From Nemopilema nomurai (taxonomy: Eukaryota; Cnidaria; Scyphozoa; Rhizostomeae; Rhizostomatidae): DNA of 64,000 nt. Each line of letters starts with the position of its first letter. The first letter of the stretch is position 1. The stretch is taken from the NCBI GenBank assembly GCA_003864495.1, contig PEDN01001359.1, positions 1 through 64,000 of the forward strand. Direction: 5' to 3'. The notes under the pieces were generated by a model that was given only the letters and a program-made list of their open reading frames with translations, was not told where the DNA came from and searched no databases. The translations under genes were made by a program, and so were the position numbers. Shown piece after piece: positions 37,701 through 52,700 of this stretch.

Positions 37701-40700
37701 AGAAGCTACCTTGCAACTTCCATCCTCTTTTGCGCCACAGTCACAAAAGAATGAGCCATATTTCGCGTAAGTGACATCGTGGTCTTTGTGGCACACTTTA
37801 GCACAAATAGTACAACAACCAACTCCATCGTTCATTTTACAAGTGTGACAATGGTACCAGTGCTGGTCCATGAAATCCCGCTGTGTCATAGTAAATGTGC
37901 ACAATTTATTGCAAAGGGATTCTTCTTCCTGAAATCAGAAAGAAAGTCTTAGACAAAACTGTAAGTCACGGGGGAGCTGGTCGAACTTGCCTCTGCGTTC
38001 GCTTCCAGCCTTGTTAAATCTAGACTGTCAAGACACGCCTGCAAAGCATTCTGGACTATCACTTTCGACAGTTAACAGACAGTAACTACAATGGCTGAAT
38101 ATCAATGACGTCACTTTTGAACCGGGACAACGTCAAGACAGAAAGCTGATTTTAAAACTTGTGTACCATGTAACTAGATGTAAATAGAAGGAATGTATAT
38201 CAGGCTTCCCTTTGAAGCATCCCCGAATGTATTTATGTCAGTTTTGTAGCCTCTACATAGAGAAAAGGGCTGGTTCTGATTCCAGTCTTCAGACGACGTT
38301 CGGAGTCGTTTTGAGCACAAATCGACAAGATAGTAACTAGCTAGACACCAGTTAACGGCGAAATGCAAAGCATAAAACAGCAAGGCCTGCTTCCTCGTAC
38401 CGATTCCTCGCCGCCCGAATCTTCGTCATCCGTGTTGATTTCATCGTCCAAATCGGCCTCGGTTCGATCTTTGCTGCCGTACTCCGACTCGAGGTAGCTC
38501 AGCTGTAGAGTGAGGCTACTGCTTTCTTTCGAGCAATACTTCTTGACGGCTGACAGAATCTGGTCGACATATTGGAGCAGCGATGCAATGCAGTTCATCA
38601 GGTCTTCATCGACAGAAACTGAATTCTGTTCGACCTCTTTGAAGTTTGCTGCCAATGCTTTATGGCTACAATGCCAAATGGTAATACATTGGACAAGAGT
38701 TTTAATAAAAAGACATAATAAACTGAAATAAAAAAGAATACCAACAATTATGAAGTTTGTGAAGATAAATGCTTTCATATGAGGCTCGTTAAACAAGAAA
38801 AGTGAAGCAGGGTTGAAGGATTTTTACAGTTGGCTTGCACAACGAAAACGACTTGCCCGAATTGTATGCAACTGAAGAATCATCTAGAGCCAGATTTTCG
38901 ATAAATCTGCTTTTTTGTAAAATGTTGAAACAATATTTTCTGCGAACGCATAAACTAGAGTTACAATGGTGATAATTAAGAATTGACTCGTAAGCCAGAT
39001 CGCGCCGTGAAAGCAAAACTTATTTTCAACAAGCAAGAATGTAATCCGGCTAGAAAGATACATGAATTCTGAATAGAGACACATCTTTGTGTCTTTTACT
39101 TCGCCCATGCTGCCCGTTACAGGTGCAAAGCAAATCGAAAATCTCTCCGTACACTGTTGAATCGAATAAATTCACCTTGAAAATTCCCAGCCAACAGTCT
39201 GCAAATAACAAGGCGGCACAAATCTAATCTAAAATTTCAGTTTTTTCCACTCTATGAAGCAAAACTTCTCAGAAAGAAAAAGAAAGGCAAAAATGGAGTT
39301 TGGCTTGGAACCAAAGTGAGGTCGAAGGATTCGTTCAGAAAACTGCTGATGTCTGCTTTGCTAGCGAAAGTGGCCTGGACAGCTTTCTACAAAACACCAT
39401 ATGCGCGAAAAGAAAATTCACAGAGAAACAAAAACACTAGAGGAAGAAGTTATCTGCACGCGATTTGCTTAAGCCTTTCTAAATGGATCTGTAAGCCAAT
39501 ATTCGCATTTTTCTTCCGCAAAAATTTCTCGCTTTGATACAAGTTAATTACGCTTGCTCATTGTTTATGGAATATTCTGGCTTTCATAAGTTGCTGGCTC
39601 GCAAGCAGGATAACTTGATAAAGATTCTATTCTAAATTATAAAGCTATACGATATTGATCTACTCTTTCCTACGTACCAGATACTGATCCAGTTTTGGAC
39701 AGCTTGTAGCAACTTTAGATGTCCTTTTGCGCCGACTGCGGAAGCAATATTGATAAGCACCTCGAGAAAATCGCCAAAACCAACACCATGGGCTCTGGGC
39801 GCCGACTCAAGGTGAAGAGAAATCAGCCTGTCGAAGACGGTCACCGCCGAATCGAGGATGCTTTCTAGGTCTCCTCTGAAAGGAATTCATATTCAAGTGT
39901 GGATATAAGGAGATCATGATAGAATGCAGCCTTGCAAACACAACATACACTACAGCGTGTGAAAACAGCCACGAGAAAGGAAGCATGACGCAATATTCCG
40001 AAAATAGCTCCACGAGGACCAGCAACTTGATCAGAGACACGTTATTGAAAGAACGGTGATGCAACGACATAATGCCGAGAATGCGATCGTTGATTTCTTT
40101 TCTCGTCCTCAAAGATGCCTTCCTGGATAATGTTTTAGGGAACACGTGGAAAATTTGCATGGCTAAAGAACGTTAACATGCTTCAACTCAAGTTTCCTGT
40201 TATCGAAAAAGTTGATAGGATTAAATGAAGAAGGATCAGAACATATATATATGTACAACATCTAAATACACAATAAAATTATCGGTATATGCTGTTAAAT
40301 GTTTCCAGGCACTAATACTAACACGTTTCTCACTAAGTTTCTAGACTTGCTGAAGAACTTATCCATAGGATTAATTGCTGAAGAACTTACTCTTGTTCCT
40401 GTATGATACAGTTCACGAATTTCTGCAGCGCCTTGATGCTTTGCTTTTTGGAGCCTTCCTCTACAGCGTCTGAATCGGCCATGATTTCGCAAAAAAGCCA
40501 CTCTTGCAAATCCGTGGCTTCCACACTGAAACTTTGAATTACGGCTTTGCGGATGGTGCCTTGTGGCGCGTGATCAGCTGTAAAAGCAAGTCATGAATAT
40601 TCAATGAAACTGAAGAAGCAGGTGTAGAAAAAGACGTACAACACACTCAAAAGGACAATTAAAAATGAATGTAGACCTCTAGATCGCTTCTAGCTGACCC

Positions 40701-43700
40701 TCAGAGTAGAAAATTCACTAACTTTGGGATGCAAACCTATTTTTAAGAAATAATTTATTATTTTTCTTGATTTTATCCATTAAAACGACTACTACTGTTT
40801 CTATCACTAAAAATGATACATAGACTTATCAGTGAAAAATTTAGGGTGTGATCGTTGATGTATGTGATTTCATGGCATATGATCGTGATACGACAATTAC
40901 AATGGCCAAAAAAGCGAGTTTTCCTTGGCGCGGAGGAAGGAGAAAGTCCGAAACACTTCCACAGTTACAATGTAAGCTACTGATACGGGTTCCTGTTTAG
41001 AGGAAATTTGTTTATTGCCATTTGGCAAAATTGGGATATTTCTATGATGGTTACGCGTTTCTGCAGCTACTGGAAAAAGGCAGTGAGAAAAAACATTGTC
41101 TTCCTTAAAAATGGATGTCTGAGTCGAAAAATCCAATAGCCAAACCTTTGTCATAAGTTCGTAGTGACACTTACATGAAAGCAGAAGATTTGAGAACATT
41201 TGAAGCACCCTTGAGGCGTAGAGTCTGCTGAATTTCGATAACTTGATCGACATCAGAATCGAGGCTAGCTTATGATAGTATCCTGTACTGAAATAGCAAG
41301 CAGCCGGACATGGCGTTTCAGACCGCTGAAGAGATGACTCTATGCACGAGAGACACTGTAGCACTGTTTCTTCTGATGTCAGGAATCTGCAAACGCAAGC
41401 AAAGCCAATCAGCTGGTTGATGACACGAAGGTGACACAGCGGGAATATATTCAAATATGGCTGCCTTTATTCAAAAGACCTTGCACCCCTTTTGAATGCA
41501 AATGTTCCCCTTAAATGTAACAGCTTTCTGGGGTGAAACACTATAAACAAGACTAATGAAAAACTGTAGCCAGGATTTTTGTTTTCTACTTTGATATACG
41601 TATGTAAGACAGAAATATGTCAAAACAATTCCACTCTAAATTTATTTTTGAAGAGAAACCAATCTCTTGGGATAATTTTGGAAGACATGTCATAGATTTC
41701 TGTGCGTTTCTCTCCATTTAAAAATGCTGCCGAAATTTCCCCTGTACCTGTCAACTCTGTTGATTTCTTCATCGACGACAAAAAAGCAGAGAGACAGCAA
41801 ATGGGAATGCATGATCTCCTGGTACCGGTCCCCATCTGCAGGACCAACTGTCATTTCAAGAATCTGATTGGCAGGTTCGGTCACGTGATCAACAATAGAA
41901 TCAGTTGCAATATTGACAAATGCTGTGATGGCATCGACTTGAATCAACTCGAATTGATTTTCTGAGTTCTTCTTTAACCACTCTAACATCGCGTGGATCA
42001 AACCAACGGACGATTTGAGAAGATTCTTCAGTGTGAAGGCTGGTTCCCTGAATGATATCCCTAATCAAAGGAAAATATCAGGATGGTACAATTTTACTGA
42101 TTAAAAATTTGATTACTTTTTAACAGATTTGGGCATATCTTTTATATCATTGACAGGATTTTTAATAGGAAGGATGCTAGGGTAAATCTATCAATAAAAA
42201 TTCATTCTAGTTGATTTACTAAGGAATGATTGACTAATCGATTGGCTGATTGACTAATGAACTGATTGAACGATTGGCTGATTGACTAATGAACTGATTG
42301 AACGACTGGCTGATTGACTAATGAACTGATTGAACGACTGGCTGATTGATTGGTTGATTAATCGACTGATACATTGATGACTAATTGACTGATTGATTGA
42401 CTCATTGGCTGTAATGATTGACTGATTGACTGATTATAATCAATAGTCATAAACAACTCAAACCTGTGACAAAGACTGACACGTGTGCATTGAGCAAACC
42501 ATCTAGAAAGGCAGGCAAATCGGCTTCTTCGATAACACTGGATTCGTCTGTCTTCTTTCTTGGAGACGGAAACTGTGTGAGTAGAGCATCCTTCCATTTT
42601 TCCGCAGCTTGTTTAATCTCACTCGGCAAGCCTGTAGAAAACGCGATTATTTAGACAATGACAAAAAAATACAATTTAGCATTTCTCGAACATAGGTGAC
42701 TTAAAATTTAACATATTCAGCTTGAACATTGATATATAAGCTTGAATTTGTCAAAGAAAGATGCCGAAAATCGCAGGGTGTATGAAATTGGGTTTTGTTG
42801 AAAGAACCATATACCTCGCGCAGATAAACAGATCAATACGTACTGAGCATCAGGCTAAATCTCTTGAGCTGGAAATCGAAAGTTTAGTGATCACAAGAAA
42901 ACAAATGCTTTGTGAATTATTCACATTCTTGCACTGCAAAGGCTAGATGCGAACTCGTCCTCACCAACACATTAGATCACATCTACAGACCTCGTCCAAC
43001 TTTCACTGTTGGTTAAACCATTCTCACAGTTCACATTCACGTAAAAGTTATACTTTACATTTCTGGACAGATCAGGTCTTTTTGGCGCTTCGCCCTTAAT
43101 TGCTTGTCTGGAAATTGAGCTTCCTTCAAACACAAGGAAATATTTTATCCCATTTGCACCTTTAGAAGAAAGCCTCTCGATTTATACTTTTTGGTCAAAA
43201 GTTCTAATTACCCTATGGCTCCCACCACAAAGTGCCGGAAAAAAGGCGTAATGACAGAAATAAGACACTTTCCAGACCCTTGAAAAATCGGCAGGGCAGC
43301 TTCGCACAAAGGATATTGACTACCGTTCTCCTCAGTAGGTATCTAAATCGACCCCTGAGTAGCTGCTATCAACAAGAGCAGAGGCATACGATCATTCTGC
43401 TTACCCATATCAAAGCTGATCTCTACAGCGTCCTTTAAGGTCTGACTGGTGTTCGTTCCAACCAACTGGCTGTACACCAATACAATATCTTCGGGTATTT
43501 CCTCATTCCCCTGATTTATAACTGCGTTCCTGCATCAGACATAAACAATTGCAGCAACCAAAAAAGAAAAAAAAAGAGAAAAAGAACGTAATCCTTAAAG
43601 AAAAAAACCGATTCAAAAACCAAAGCCTACTTGATCATTTTCTGGCAAGCAGTGATGTTGTTCAAAACTCGCCATGCAGTTTTTGTGATGATTTCCTTGT

Positions 43701-46700
43701 CTTCGTCACTTTGAACTTCAGAAGAGACAAATCTTTCAAAAAGAACATGAAACACGGAAGACATTGCATCAACCAAGAACAGTCTCGACCACTGGCATCT
43801 TCCGGCAGTCGCATCATCACTGTCCTCATTTGCAGCGTGCATGACCAGGTTTCTCATGTATGTCGTCTTTTTGCATTCGTTGACGAGTTCTTCGATGAGC
43901 TTCAGTCCAGCATCGCTGATGACTTCTTCAAACGTGAACATCACCTGTAGAAAAAGAACATTATTGTGGGTATAATTTACTAAAGACAGCAGTTCACGTA
44001 ATTCTGTTATAACCAAAACTAGGGTTATACCAACCAACTTTATCAAAACAGGGGTGAAACCCACATCAACAGGCTGAGAGCATAATTCTAAAGGTGGCTG
44101 TTTTCTATGCAGCGTAGTAAAAACTTTTAAGACTCCCGTGTTGATGCTTAAAAATTTTGACACTCCACAAAATAATTTCTTTCCAGGATTCAGTCTACAA
44201 AACACCTAACAAGTGTAAAATTTAAACAATGATAATAGTTTTAGTTTGATTTTCGTACAATATAAACATAAATTATACAGTGCATACATATTCCTTTTAA
44301 CTATTACAAGACAGGTGTAGCTATTAAACAATCCATTAAAAGTCTTAAAACTAACGTTATCAGTACTCGAGTAGCCTCAGCTTCGAGCCCTGACGAAATT
44401 CTGGAACGAAGATCAATCTTAGAAGATCAAACTAATGATCTCTTTCCTAATACCGTAAAGCGTAGCATTTATTTGAAATGGAAGCTGCTTGAGATCAAGT
44501 GGAAGATTTATCATGAAACTAAGCCGAGTTCTTGCGTTTAATATCGTCCATTACAAGCTTTATTATAAGAAATGCCCGTTCAAAAACTCACCTTAGCGAT
44601 TTCCTCGGTAGGGAGCTTTCTGCTTATGTAAAGTGTTGGCATCACTCGCAGAAAAAAGAGCATCATCTCGGTTGAAGCAAAGACCTAGGGAAGCAAGAGC
44701 AGTAAGCTTGAGGCACAACATTAAAATGTTTTTGACAAAAAATTGAGAATAAATAAAGAGCAAAGGCTCGATGAGATGGTTCAGCTTCACAAGAAATTAT
44801 GAAGTAACGTTCATAGTTGGGGTTAAATAGTGTCAAGCCTACATCTCCTATGAAAGAAAGAATATTTTGCTTCTTTTCTAAAATCCTCTAGTATTTATAC
44901 GAAGTTAATCAGAACCTTGCAGTAAATATAGCGAGACGGCTTCCTGGTGATTCGCACAAGGCGTGAAACTCGAAGAAACAACTAAGAACCCTCCCTTCCT
45001 ATACAGCGAGTTTACAGCTCTGTCTAATGGCATCTAGCACTTAAGGACAAACGGCAAACAATTCTAATCTAAAAAATATATCAGAGAAAATGAATAAATC
45101 AAGTTTTGCAGCACTAAAAGGACATTCACAATTACACCTGATGCAATGTTAAGAGATAAAAAAGATGAAAAAATAAATAGAGGGGATTGTGGTATCGGTG
45201 TTTCGTCAAGTGGAAGTGGGCCATTCTGTCAATAGTCCAAAAGACAAAAGATCATGTGAAGCTATAAATTTCCTTAGAAGTCACCTTTCCTCAGAGGCTT
45301 AGAGGTGACCCATTAACCGTACAATCACTTGATGGTTAGTCTTCGTATGAGCAATGCATGTAGGAATTTCCTATATCATACGACCACTGTCAGAGAACTG
45401 ACTATACTATAGGCCAGATGAAAGTTGAACGTGCCACATAAAAATCAAAATCATAGGCAGAATAAGCCATGAACATCGATTTCCAACAGCCCAAAATATA
45501 AGACTTTGCTACCATAAAACCAAACAGCTTACCTTCTCTGGTACGAGAACATCCTGTAGAAGCAATATTGGTGGAGGTAAGCATTGCAGAAATCTCCAGA
45601 TGTGCTGAAAACAACTTCGCGCAGCAACGGTTTGGAGGACGCTTTCATCCTCTGCATGGTGCTTCTCCATAAATTGGAGCAAAATGACTGATAGACTCAA
45701 GAAACTCTGGAACAGATCCTTGTAAGACACGCTGGCAATATCTAGATCCTCGATGAATTGCAGCACCTAAACGAAAACAGGGTTACATTTAACAGGGGCA
45801 TTCACTCTAAATTTAAATGATGCATGTTATCATGCTTAAAAGAATCATCAGTAACAAAAAATTAGAGATCGTTTGTATGATCTGGATCATGCTTGATGGT
45901 GTCAAAGCTACTGATCTCATTTGAACAGTTTTTCAAAAACAAATTTATGCAAGTCAAACAGAAATTATAGGAAAACTTAGGATTCCTCATAATAAACTGC
46001 AAATTAACCTTAAAGTCTGATGGCTGCTTGCTGAAATCCTCTCCCAACAGCTCATAAAACCTTGGCTGCTGCTGAAGAAATGAAGCTTGCATTGAATCTG
46101 ACTTCATCCTCTTAACCAGATTCCGAAATGCTTCTTCTTCTTTAAAGGAACAGCCAACGAATTCCTTGTGTCGGACACCATTGACTTTGGGGGCAATATT
46201 TAGGACGTTCTTCGATACCTTGATGGAAATATGATCAAAATCACCATCAAATTAAAACGTTTGCTGGTTAATTACGCCAGGAAATATTGAGGTCGTGTCT
46301 AACAACCCAGAAAAAGCCAAAACCCTGCATTGAGGCTTCCCTAGTTGCTTAAGGAGCCAAACATAATCAAATAACATTGAAAATTTTTCACTGGATGTCC
46401 AATGGCCTTGATAAGTCTCAATGCAGGCAAGTCTAAAAAACTATAGACTCACACCACTATTTTCATAATGACAAGTGGTTGAGAATGGTCTTAATGGGTA
46501 TGAACTTTAAGCTTGGAATAGAAATTAAGCTGCTTATGCAGAAATTCGTACGTGTAAAAAGAGTTGTTGTGGGGTCTTTGAGTAGCAGCGGAACATGAAA
46601 TCCAGGATGACAACGAGTCTGTAAGCTCTCAAAGGAAAATCCTCGGAATTGGCTGTTGCACTTGTTGCGTTCAAGGCGCTGATGCATTCTTTAAAGAGAC

Positions 46701-49700
46701 CCTTTCTAACTTTATGGGAGAAGTTGAGATACAAGGCAGCCAGCATCTGCATGTGCTCGACATTCAAATCTACAAAAAACATGAAGCACTAAAATATAGA
46801 ATGCTAGAAAATACTATCAAATAATTAATACTGTATAAAAAATAAAAAAGTCAAATATTGCTGTATAATGTCGTTCAACAAGAAAGTTTATTCTACAAGA
46901 ATGAACAATGCCCTTTGTATATTGAAACGAAACAGTCATTTTTAAACAAATTCAAATTAATGAAGTTTACCATTCATCTCTGGCAAAACTGGGGAAGATT
47001 GGGCAAGTTTCAGAAGAAGCCCTTTCCATGCGTAGACGCTTCTTGGGGTGTCTGCGGAGGCGCTGCCAGCTCTTAAGCAAGCCTCCTGTTCCGACAAAGC
47101 TAGGCGTCCAAACAAAGCCAGAACAGTCGGGGAAACGTAGAGCGGCCAATCACTGGGCTGTTCTTGATTGATGCCTAGCCCAAGCTCTGATAGCAGAAAC
47201 TCCTGTGGCGGGAAAAAAGAATTCATTATGGCATAACAAGTTGTACCCTTACGAGATTGTACGATCGTGGGTTTGATGCCTTTGCAATGAGGGAAGATTT
47301 CGACGGTTTTGCTGTAACAAAGTCAGCGAAAATCATCGGCGCAACATCAAGGCGAAGGATGTGTGAATAGTGTAATAAGAGGGGGCACACAGTTTGTGGT
47401 AATAGAAAAGTGAGTACAACTCAGGTATAACGGTAAAGCCATATATGCAAGTCAGTCGATGGTGAGGAAGACACTCTTTGATGCAACAGGAAATTTTTAT
47501 AGAGGAGTTTTGCCCGTAAATAGACGCAATATTGAATTATTCTTTTATATTCTCGGGCATGTGGTGATTCAAGGCAATGCAACTTGACAGCATGATGCAC
47601 TCAAGTCGATTCTGTGAAGGTCACCTACCAATTCAGATTGGCCAAGAACTTTTGAAGACTGCAACATGACAAGGTAGTTCCTGAAGCAAAACCCGATGTC
47701 ATCTTTGGAGCTCAGCTCATCGGCCGTTCGGTCAATCTCATTCACCATTTCTGCAAGTGATTTTAAACCTTCTTTTGTGAAGTTGCGGTCGAGAATGTCA
47801 CCCAAGTTGTACTTCTTACAAACCGGGAAGAATCGCGTACAAAGATCAAGCAAGTTGTTGCCAAGAAGAACAAACTGCAATGAAAAAAAAGGAAATGCAG
47901 TATGAGAAACGCATTGTCTCCATTCTTCAACTGAAGCATTGAAGATAAAGGTGAAACTGAACAGTTAGATCGAATGAACACATCTTGGATTCGTTCAATG
48001 TGCATAATTTGACTTCTGGATGTACTCATGTGGCATCAATTTTGAGTAAATTAAAACGGTAAATAACGCTTTCATTTCAATGGTTGCATAATACATAAGA
48101 CTCTATGAATCAAGCTCTCTCCAAAACTTTTGATAATCAGAACTAAAAGTCAATGTGTAGGCTGTTGCAGCAAATAGCAGAAGTTTGTGAACGTACGATG
48201 TCCAAAGACTGTGTGTACGCGGCCTCCGATCTTCCATCCTCTGATTTGTCTTTCCTTGCCTCGCTTCGAGACGGTGCTGATTCAGACATTATGGTCTCCA
48301 GCCACTGACCCAAAAGGGATCCTTCCTCTAAAATGAAATGTTGTTCGATAAAAGAAAACAACAGATCGAGGGCAAAACTTTTCACGATGGAAAGCTATGC
48401 TCGCAAGAACAGCACCAACGAATTTTGCCAGCCTGTCGGGATGGATTTATATGTACAGGGCTACGTCCATAATCTACAGGGCCTTAATATCATACTAACC
48501 CATAGCAAAGGAAGAGAAAACTCCTCATGGCCAACAACGGCGACTGATATACATGAGTACAACAGCAATGAAGCGGAATCATTATTATTATTATCAATTC
48601 CAATTACAAGCAGCAGGTTGCTCAAATATTTTGGAAAAGGTCAAAAAGACGTAAAGAGCATTATAAATATCTATTTGTCGATAACACATTGCCACAGACT
48701 TTCTCTATTTAATTATTGTAATAAAAGAAGTGGTGCTACTGAGGATCCCTCCGGAGTACCACCTTCGTGTCAAATAATGTGCCTCTGGAATAGCTTGCGC
48801 ATTGACCTCAGCAACATCACGAAGTCTTACTACTTCTCGATAAACCACTCACCTTCACTGCCATCTTCTGCAGTGCAGACTCTTTCGCCATCGCTAGCTT
48901 CATCCCGCTTCTCCTCATTCCTGGCCTGTTCCTGCGCCTGTGCTGTCTTCAGATCTTTTACTTTCAGTGCCTGATAACATGCAAAAAAACATCCCGTCAG
49001 AACTTGGATCCTTTTATTGGTAACAGCCTATACCTGTCAGTTTGTCAATCTTAGTACTAAAAAGCTGGGATAAGACTATTTTGGCAATGAATAATAAGCA
49101 ACCAAATACGATAGTAGGGGGTGAATACCTCACTAATGATGTAAGAGCACTATTTGACATTAAAGGATTATGTATCTCACGAAATCTATGTGTAGCATCA
49201 AAACACAACACAATCATAAGACGACGGTGCAATGTATTGCAGGAATAGTTCAAGTGGAGATTATGTTCTCCAGCGCATAGTCACTTTGTAGAATACAAAT
49301 TGCGTAGAGAGGTACCATTGCGTAGGACGAGCGGAACAGATTCCAAAGCTGCAGAGGCAGATCATTCCTCGCCAATAGCCACTGCAGTCTTTGCCAGGCA
49401 GTACACTGAGTGGTGATTGACAGATAGTTGATGGTGTGGCTTTTGTCGGAAGACTGTCCTTGCGGAAGAGTCTCCAGCTCCAGGTCCTCGGTCAGCGACA
49501 GCATAAGGTTGACCACGCACGAGGCCATTGTCACCAGCATTATGTTCAGGCCAGAAAACCTGGTAGGATGGCAAGAAAAGCGATGAACACAGACGGCACC
49601 AATTCGGAAAACAAACAGAACCCGAGCATACTGCTAGCCGCCGACATGTCTTGCCAACTTGAATAAACACAAAAGATGATGAATACGAAACACTGAACAT

Positions 49701-52700
49701 TTCAGAGCGAGTAGCTTGGATTTAGAGGAAAATTTTATCAACTGTGAAAAAATTGTATGAAACCAAGCTTATCCTTACGACACATGAAACAAACATTCTT
49801 CGGCAATAATGATGCATTGAATTGAATTGACTAACCAGTGAATTGCCGAGTAGCTAAGAGACTTGCAGGCATTTCTCTTCGTTTTTATATAATAATTTGC
49901 CCAAGGCCCGCCAATCTAAGCCTCTCTGGAAAGAATAGTATATCCTAGTAGTGCCTCTGATAGGGAAAAAAGAGGGGTACGCAAACAGCAGTATTGCAGT
50001 TGCTGAAGTATTAATTAATTGTGATGGTATTTGCCCTGAACAGAGTCTGACATCAGGAAACAGGAAATAATGACCATACCACTTCCATTTCCTGGAAATC
50101 TCTAGCGCCTCTTCCTTCCCAGAAACAGAGCTTCTCGTTCCAGCAAGAACGAGCTTGAATCCACTAAGAATAGCATCGGCAACAATTGCTTGCACGTTCT
50201 GGTAGGTGGCACCGCCAAACCGCGTCGATGAATTCACAGCCGACAGCACTGACTTGAATATGGACAGCTGTCAATTCAAAACAATAAACCGTCAATCATC
50301 AAGCGACCGCAGTATAATGCTACAAAGCTTTTTAGTGCACTAAAAGGAATAACAGTAAAGCCTAGCGACTTGCAAACATGAATCTAGAACTGGAAAATAG
50401 ATGTTCCTTTTAGAAATGAAACTGAAATTTTGTGTTGTTTAGCTTTGTCAGCCGTGTATGCCGACAAGGGATCTAAGTTTATCAAATAGAGACACTATAA
50501 ACCTAGATACGTTAGATAATACCCAAAAGAATTATTCAATATTGTTGTATATCAAATATGTCATTATTAGTATATAAAGATATATACTTGTAATGGCATG
50601 AAAGGGCAGTTCAAAGTAGTGAATGAGTATAAATATATATGTAGCAGTACATAATGCAAATAGAACTGATAAAAATTGATGGTACTGCACTATACGCCTA
50701 CAGAATAGATTCATTATCAAAAATAGTCATGAAGACACATGAAGACATTAAGTCCATCACAGATCCATCAAAGGCTCCATTACAGATCCATCACAGAGTT
50801 AACACAAACTTACACTAGTTTCAGTGGCTCTCCATGTGTATTTACGGCACAAATCCTCAAGAGAGATGCCCTCTTTACGTCCAGACTGTCCAAGATCATC
50901 GCCACAGATAACTTCATAGGAGCCAATGGAAACAAAGAGAGTTGCTTTGATACACCTGCAGACAAGTGAGCCTAGCCTTTGCAATTCTTCCGGTTTCACA
51001 GCAATGAAACTTGGGATGTTGACCATACTGTTGATTGCTAAGAGTTCCTCTGAAAGACTCTCAATTCTTGGGAAAAGAAAGAGATCACAAAGTTTGATAT
51101 GACTGAAAGTTATAATTGACATGATTGATATCTTTGAAAAAATAAAATAAGAGAAAGTAGAAAATAACAACAAATCAGAACAATAAGAATCTGAACCCAA
51201 AGGAGTTATGGTAAAGAAAATAATTCTTTGTGAGTGTATCACAGTTAAGTTGAACCGGGTGTTTAACCAAATGTATTTGTTTTTCTTTAAAAAACATTCA
51301 ATTAAGTAACTTTTGAACAGTGGTTGATATATGTGAATGTATCAAAAGAAGGTTGATTATTTTAGCATTATAAAAAATCCCTCACCTTTTGATATTGATG
51401 GAATAGATTTCTGATGACTGAGGAGCACTCTTCTCATCAAAATAGCAATGGAACAATGTCAGTGTTGGTAGACACAGTGCAAATTCAAGTAGAATTGAGC
51501 CTCCCTCAAGACTTCTCATCAACTGACGACAGTATATCTTGAAGGTATCATGCCATTCTGTTCCTTGGTTTAGAGTATGTTGGCTTTATGAAACAAAAAA
51601 ATCACAAATACTTATCTAAAATTAACTATGAAACCATCAGGAACATAAACAGCCTTTACATACCCTAGATATGCTTTTAATGATTCTTACATTTGCTTTA
51701 TCATAGCACAACTTCAAGTGAAAGGAACTGAAACATCAACAACATGAATTTATTTGAAAAAATTAAAGCTACTACAAAAAATGAAGTGGGGAGATGCCTT
51801 TGGTCTCAAATATATGACATTGCTTAAAGTAAGGAGATATTATGTATTATCTCAAGGTAAAAACCAAACAAAGAAACATTCAAATCAAACAAACAAAAAT
51901 TATTAAAGATATGAAGCTGCAAATTGTGTGGCATTATCACAACCAATTTTAACAAGAAGAGTCTTTTAATACCATAAAACCATTTCCAATATTGAAATAA
52001 ATAAAATTTGAAAAACTCAAGAGGCATAGATTTGACTAAGTTTGACTGTGACTGATTGAAAAAAATTTGTCAATCAAATACTCACCTTTGTTGCAAGATC
52101 TGAAATGGAACCTGGCTTGGAGAGGTAGTCGGCCCAAAAGATGATGTTGATTGTTTGACTTTCTTTGTTGGTTGTTGCAATGACTTTGGAACTTTCAGTG
52201 CATCATAAGAATCAATGATCAAGGTAAGATCCTGTTTATCTAAGCAGCCTCTTTCTGAGCAAATTCCCTCTACGATTTTGATGAGCACCAGCTGCCAATT
52301 AAATATTTGAATTATTTTGTCAAGCAAAAATATCTTATTTCAACTAGCTACCAAAAAGTCCTCAAGATTGGACATTAACAACACAAAGCCACAAATTAAT
52401 ATTTTAAAAATCTATTTTACTATCACAATCCATAAATTTCATTAAGTTATGAAAGAACTCCAATTTGTAATTATGAAATGTTTGACTGAGAAGATGGATG
52501 ACAGCAATGTACAACTGAGTTATGATTCTCTCACCTTTTTACCTAGCGTATGTTACCTTTTACAACAATCCTTTAAAATCATGACAACACTAATCCCATA
52601 AATAAACAATTCAGCTTCCTAGCAAAAATCCCACATGCTCCGGGGAAATTGGTTGCTTTGCATATAAAAACTCTTCTCATTTATCTGGAAGACAGAGACA

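Noticed and set aside
48333..48974. 213-codon plus-strand open reading frame
   Set aside because: It lies antisense over UBR4 exon 9 and part of exon 10, has no recognisable domain, and the minus-strand exons match human UBR4.
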